Source: an uncultured bacterium
GTDB taxonomy: Bacteria > Cyanobacteriota > Vampirovibrionia > Gastranaerophilales > Gastranaerophilaceae
Assembly (NCBI GenBank): GCA_946183815.1
Contig: CAMHDG010000135.1
Span: forward strand, 1-5,095
DNA: 5,095 nucleotides
Reading direction: 5' to 3'
Shown piece by piece: positions 4,419 through 5,095 of the stretch. Made by a program: the position numbers and the translations under genes. Positions within the stretch are counted from its first letter, which is position 1. The number at the start of each line of letters is the position of its first letter. The notes under the pieces were generated by a model. It had not been told where the DNA came from and did not search any database. It worked only from the letters and a program-made list of their open reading frames with translations.

Positions 4419-4997
4419 TCAATACATAGTATGCGTAATAAACACAGGTTTAATCAAAACGATTAAGAGGTTAGCCCCGGAAGCAACAGTCACGTGTTCG
4501 CCCATCTTTCTGTGTGAACCCGGAACATACTGCTGAACTCCAACAAAATGCCTTGCAATCCCTTTGTGATAATGCGCTTTTTTATCCCAAACTTCAGGCG
4601 CAGTCATTTCACCACCTATCAAATTACCGTTAGGGGTGTGAATATACGCTACCATCGGGATAGTAAACCCGTCCTGATAAACCATTTTTGTTATTCTTAC
4701 AACCATTGAACCATGTGTGCCAACAACAGGCTCGTTTTTCTTTTCTATAAAACCGTAAAAAACAGTGCCTTTTGGTATTATTACTGTTTCAAACTCATAA
4801 ACATCGTTATAACATACAAATTTTAATTCGTTCGTGCTATCACTGTATGCGGTAGAAAAGTCCTGAAGCGAAATAACAGGGATAAAACTGCCCGCAGGCA
4901 TTTCTATACCGTCATAATCTCTCGTTAGTTCAGGCTCTGCCTTTACCATACAAGATACAAAAAATATCGCTAATATTAAAACTAATAACTTTTTCAT
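4419..4997 (-). CDS. Exported VirB10/TrbI-domain-like protein, shorter paralogue
   Basis: From the ATG at 4997 the protein has 192 residues and begins with a signal peptide, MKKLLVLILAIFFVSC. The cysteine after FVS could be a lipobox, which would make it a lipoprotein; otherwise cleavage after VKA is possible. The body parallels the 3419..4156 protein: MPAGSFIPVI, VIIPKGTVFYGFI, THGSMVVRITKMVYQDGFTIPM, NGNLIGGE and a final ASGANLLIVLIKPVFIT, the pattern of the VirB10/TrbI C-terminal domain. It lacks the glycine-zipper stretch, having instead a His-rich segment (WDKKAHYHKGIARH). An ATG at 5039 would add 14 residues before the signal peptide, has no ribosome site and overlaps the likely promoter, so I reject it. 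The chosen ATG has AGG only one base away, or may be leaderless. The stop codon abuts the element at 4254..4418. Probably its own transcription unit. No function can be assigned beyond the envelope location. Confidence 0.72.
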   Translation of the reverse strand: MKKLLVLILAIFFVSCMVKAEPELTRDYDGIEMPAGSFIPVISLQDFSTAYSDSTNELKFVCYNDVYEFETVIIPKGTVFYGFIEKKNEPVVGTHGSMVVRITKMVYQDGFTIPMVAYIHTPNGNLIGGEMTAPEVWDKKAHYHKGIARHFVGVQQYVPGSHRKMGEHVTVASGANLLIVLIKPVFITHTMY

Positions 4998-5003
4998 ACC
5001 TGT

Positions 5004-5035
5004 ATTATATATAATATTTTTATTAAATTTATCAA
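5004..5035 (-). promoter_or_regulatory. Probable promoter of the second VirB10-like gene
   Basis: On the minus strand TTGATA (5035..5030) is followed by an A/T-rich spacer and TATATAAT (5011..5004). Spacing is 18 bases to TATATA or 20 to TATAAT. With the usual 6-7 bases between -10 and start point, transcription would begin at or next to the ATG at 4997. The boxes lie between the element end at 5046 and the gene, and they overlap the alternative longer start at 5039. AT-richness makes chance matches likely, hence moderate confidence. Confidence 0.45.
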
Positions 5036-5045
5036 GCATATGGGG

Positions 5046-5095
5046 TAAATTATTGTTTATCGGGGGTAAATATATAAATCGTTAAAAGCCCCTCT
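5046..5095 (+). mobile_element. Left end of a family-1 MITE-like element, cut by the window edge
   Basis: Fifty bases match 326..373 apart from a TCG insertion after the terminal repeat, which here reads TAAATTATTGTTTATCGG, and one missing G further in. The first 18 bases are the complement of the right end at 508..525, so this copy has a longer perfect terminal repeat than the one at 326. It is in the same orientation as the other two family-1 copies and begins 48 bp upstream of the start codon at 4997. The remainder lies outside the window. Confidence 0.8.

Noticed and set aside
3419..4997. Part of a conjugative or type IV secretion system
   Set aside because: The VirB10-like proteins lack the anchor and linker, and no ATPase, VirB9-like, pilin or coupling-protein gene is present in the window.

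Overview
This is a low-GC, Gram-negative-type chromosomal segment in which all six supported genes are on the minus strand (transcribed right to left). Four are a TonB energy-transduction set: a long TonB-like protein (2140..3351), ExbB (1454..2104) and two tandem ExbDs (914..1357 and 527..904). Upstream lie two paralogous exported proteins (3419..4156 and 4419..4997) that resemble the C-terminal domain of VirB10/TrbI proteins, but without an inner-membrane anchor or proline-rich linker. Presence of TonB/ExbBD implies an outer membrane. The AT-rich bases and the style of the ExbD N-termini remind me of uncultured gut lineages such as Vampirovibrionia/Melainabacteria, but that placement is a weak guess.

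Layout. 1..75 is the right end of a repeat element that begins outside the window. 76..325 has no convincing gene; it holds an intrinsic terminator on the minus strand (83..112), the likely end of the exb transcript, and an AT-rich hairpin (291..323). 326..525 is a complete 200-bp MITE-like element ending one base beyond the stop codon of the last exbD. 527..3351 is the exbD-exbD-exbB-tonB block with gaps of 9, 96 and 35 bp. The first VirB10-like gene lies 67 bp upstream of tonB and has a recognisable promoter, so 4156 to 527 is probably one operon. 4254..4418 is a second MITE-like element with the same terminal inverted repeats but a different, strongly self-complementary interior; it abuts the stop codon of the second VirB10-like gene. 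The window ends in the left end (5046..5095) of another copy of the first element.

How the genes may work together. ExbB and ExbD would form the proton-driven inner-membrane motor, and TonB would carry the force across the periplasm. The usual client, a TonB-dependent receptor, is absent. The genes beside the motor encode exported VirB10-like domains, a family whose known members form outer-membrane rings. This suggests, as inference only, that the motor serves a VirB10-like envelope structure. Other points of interest are the loss in ExbB of the normally conserved third-helix glutamate, and a family of short TA-ended inverted-repeat elements placed directly after stop codons and in direct orientation on both sides of the locus.
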